This document shows positions 63,653 to 64,000 of a stretch of DNA of 64,000 nt, one piece after another; position 1 is the stretch's first letter, and every line of letters begins with the position of its first letter. A model generated the notes under the pieces. That model did not search any database. It saw only the letters and a list, made by a program, of their open reading frames with translations, and was not told the origin of the DNA. The translations under genes were made by a program, and so were the position numbers. This DNA is from Candidatus Helarchaeota archaeon. Lineage in GTDB: Archaea; Asgardarchaeota; Lokiarchaeia; Helarchaeales; RDOG01. Location of the stretch: NCBI GenBank assembly GCA_019058315.1, contig JAHPZH010000001.1, positions 135,938 through 199,937 of the forward strand, given 5' to 3'.

Positions 63653-64000
63653 ATGAGTAAAATTGGAAAACCTGCATTAGAAATAGGTTATGATTACAAA
63701 GAATTAGAAGAAAATTGGTGGAAAAGTAGGGATTGGCTTTTTCCTCGAGAAGAAGAACCAACTGCATTTGAAGCTATGCATGATTTCATGATAAATCGTA
63801 TAGTTCCAAGTCCAAAAGCTGTAGAAATTGCTGGATATTTTGTCCCTAGAATTATATTATTAGAAGTTCTACACCCTAAAAGAGGATCCGAATTTGTTAG
63901 AATAATGTTAAGCCCTACTGATATTGCTCCAGGAGTCCCAGATGCAGAATCAGATCTTATAATTAAAATTCAATATTATGATCTAATGCGAGTTCTGGAT
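63653..64000 (+). CDS. Unknown protein downstream of mcrA (cut by window end)
   Basis: The first 116 codons of a gene starting at ATG 63653 behind GGTGGTT, only 13 bases after mcrA, so likely in the same operon. The visible part has a Trp/Arg/Glu-rich start (NWWKSRDWLFPREEE), then a segment PSPKAVEIAGYFVPRIILLE and a final SDLIIKIQYYDLMRVLD. Secondary-structure rhythm vaguely recalls the two unknown proteins upstream of mcrB and lipid-carrier (SCP2-like) folds, but the match is too weak to name it. No function is assigned. Confidence 0.6.
   Translation, partial: MSKIGKPALEIGYDYKELEENWWKSRDWLFPREEEPTAFEAMHDFMINRIVPSPKAVEIAGYFVPRIILLEVLHPKRGSEFVRIMLSPTDIAPGVPDAESDLIIKIQYYDLMRVLD

Noticed and set aside
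1..64000. CRISPR arrays, rRNA and tRNA genes, insertion sequences
   Set aside because: No regularly spaced repeat-spacer unit, no tRNA-like cloverleaf with a T-loop in any spacer, and no transposase gene were seen.

Overview
The window looks like a chromosome segment of an anaerobic Asgard archaeon, most likely of the Helarchaeales type. Four things point there: AT-rich DNA with archaeal information genes (a TATA-binding protein); eukaryote-like parts (Ras-superfamily GTPases, two of them fused to a longin-like domain, longin-like sensors, and ankyrin, TPR and LRR proteins); a catabolic set for acyl-CoA; and, at the right edge, an mcrB-mcrG-mcrA operon whose McrA active site differs from that of methanogens. 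The species assignment is inference. Many genes use TTG starts behind a GGTGA(T)-type Shine-Dalgarno sequence.

Layout. 1-4.3 kb: sulfotransferase, GNAT acetyltransferase, acyl-CoA dehydrogenase, DUF998-like membrane protein. 4.4-4.7 kb: a small membrane-protein gene whose best reading frame crosses an in-frame TGA at codon 3 (candidate selenoprotein). 4.7-8.2 kb: a coiled-coil protein and two longin-GTPase fusions. 8.4-15.9 kb: an AOR-family tungsten/molybdenum oxidoreductase with its ferredoxin, two tandem AMP-forming acyl-CoA ligases, a zinc-ribbon protein and an SDR dehydrogenase. 16-34.5 kb: an alpha-glucan (glycogen) island with phosphorylase, three GH57 proteins, a maltokinase-like protein, glycogen synthase, a degenerate phosphohexomutase, a sugar nucleotidyltransferase and a GalT-like protein. 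34.5-36.6 kb: ankyrin, TPR and DUF457-type proteins.

36.6-40.6 kb looks like an accessory, plasmid-like module. It has a ribbon-helix-helix protein with a partner, an upstream array of operator-like boxes spaced by 21 bp, a 1-kb noncoding stretch with a candidate structured RNA, then an operon starting with a 73-residue beta-grasp/ubiquitin-like protein ending in Gly-Gly, followed by three unknown basic proteins. 40.6-49.6 kb: LRR protein with a CoA-transferase, a membrane protein, a 7TM-longin protein, thiolase, a stand-alone pyruvate-kinase C-terminal domain, TBP and PurM. 49.6-57 kb: a Rab-like GTPase, TatD, two more 7TM-longin proteins (one apparently starting on AUA), a solo longin protein, a dolichol-kinase-like membrane protein and zinc-ribbon proteins. 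57.2-64 kb: two paralogous proteins of unknown family, then mcrB, mcrG, mcrA and the start of another unknown gene.

How it may work together (inference): an Mcr-type alkyl-CoM reductase activates a short-chain alkane. The acyl-CoA ligases, acyl-CoA dehydrogenase, thiolase, CoA-transferase and AOR/ferredoxin would process the derived acyl units and aldehydes, and surplus carbon would be stored as alpha-glucan. The best candidates for undescribed biology are the unknown proteins around mcr, the UGA-containing small membrane protein, the ubiquitin-like accessory operon and the 7TM-longin family.
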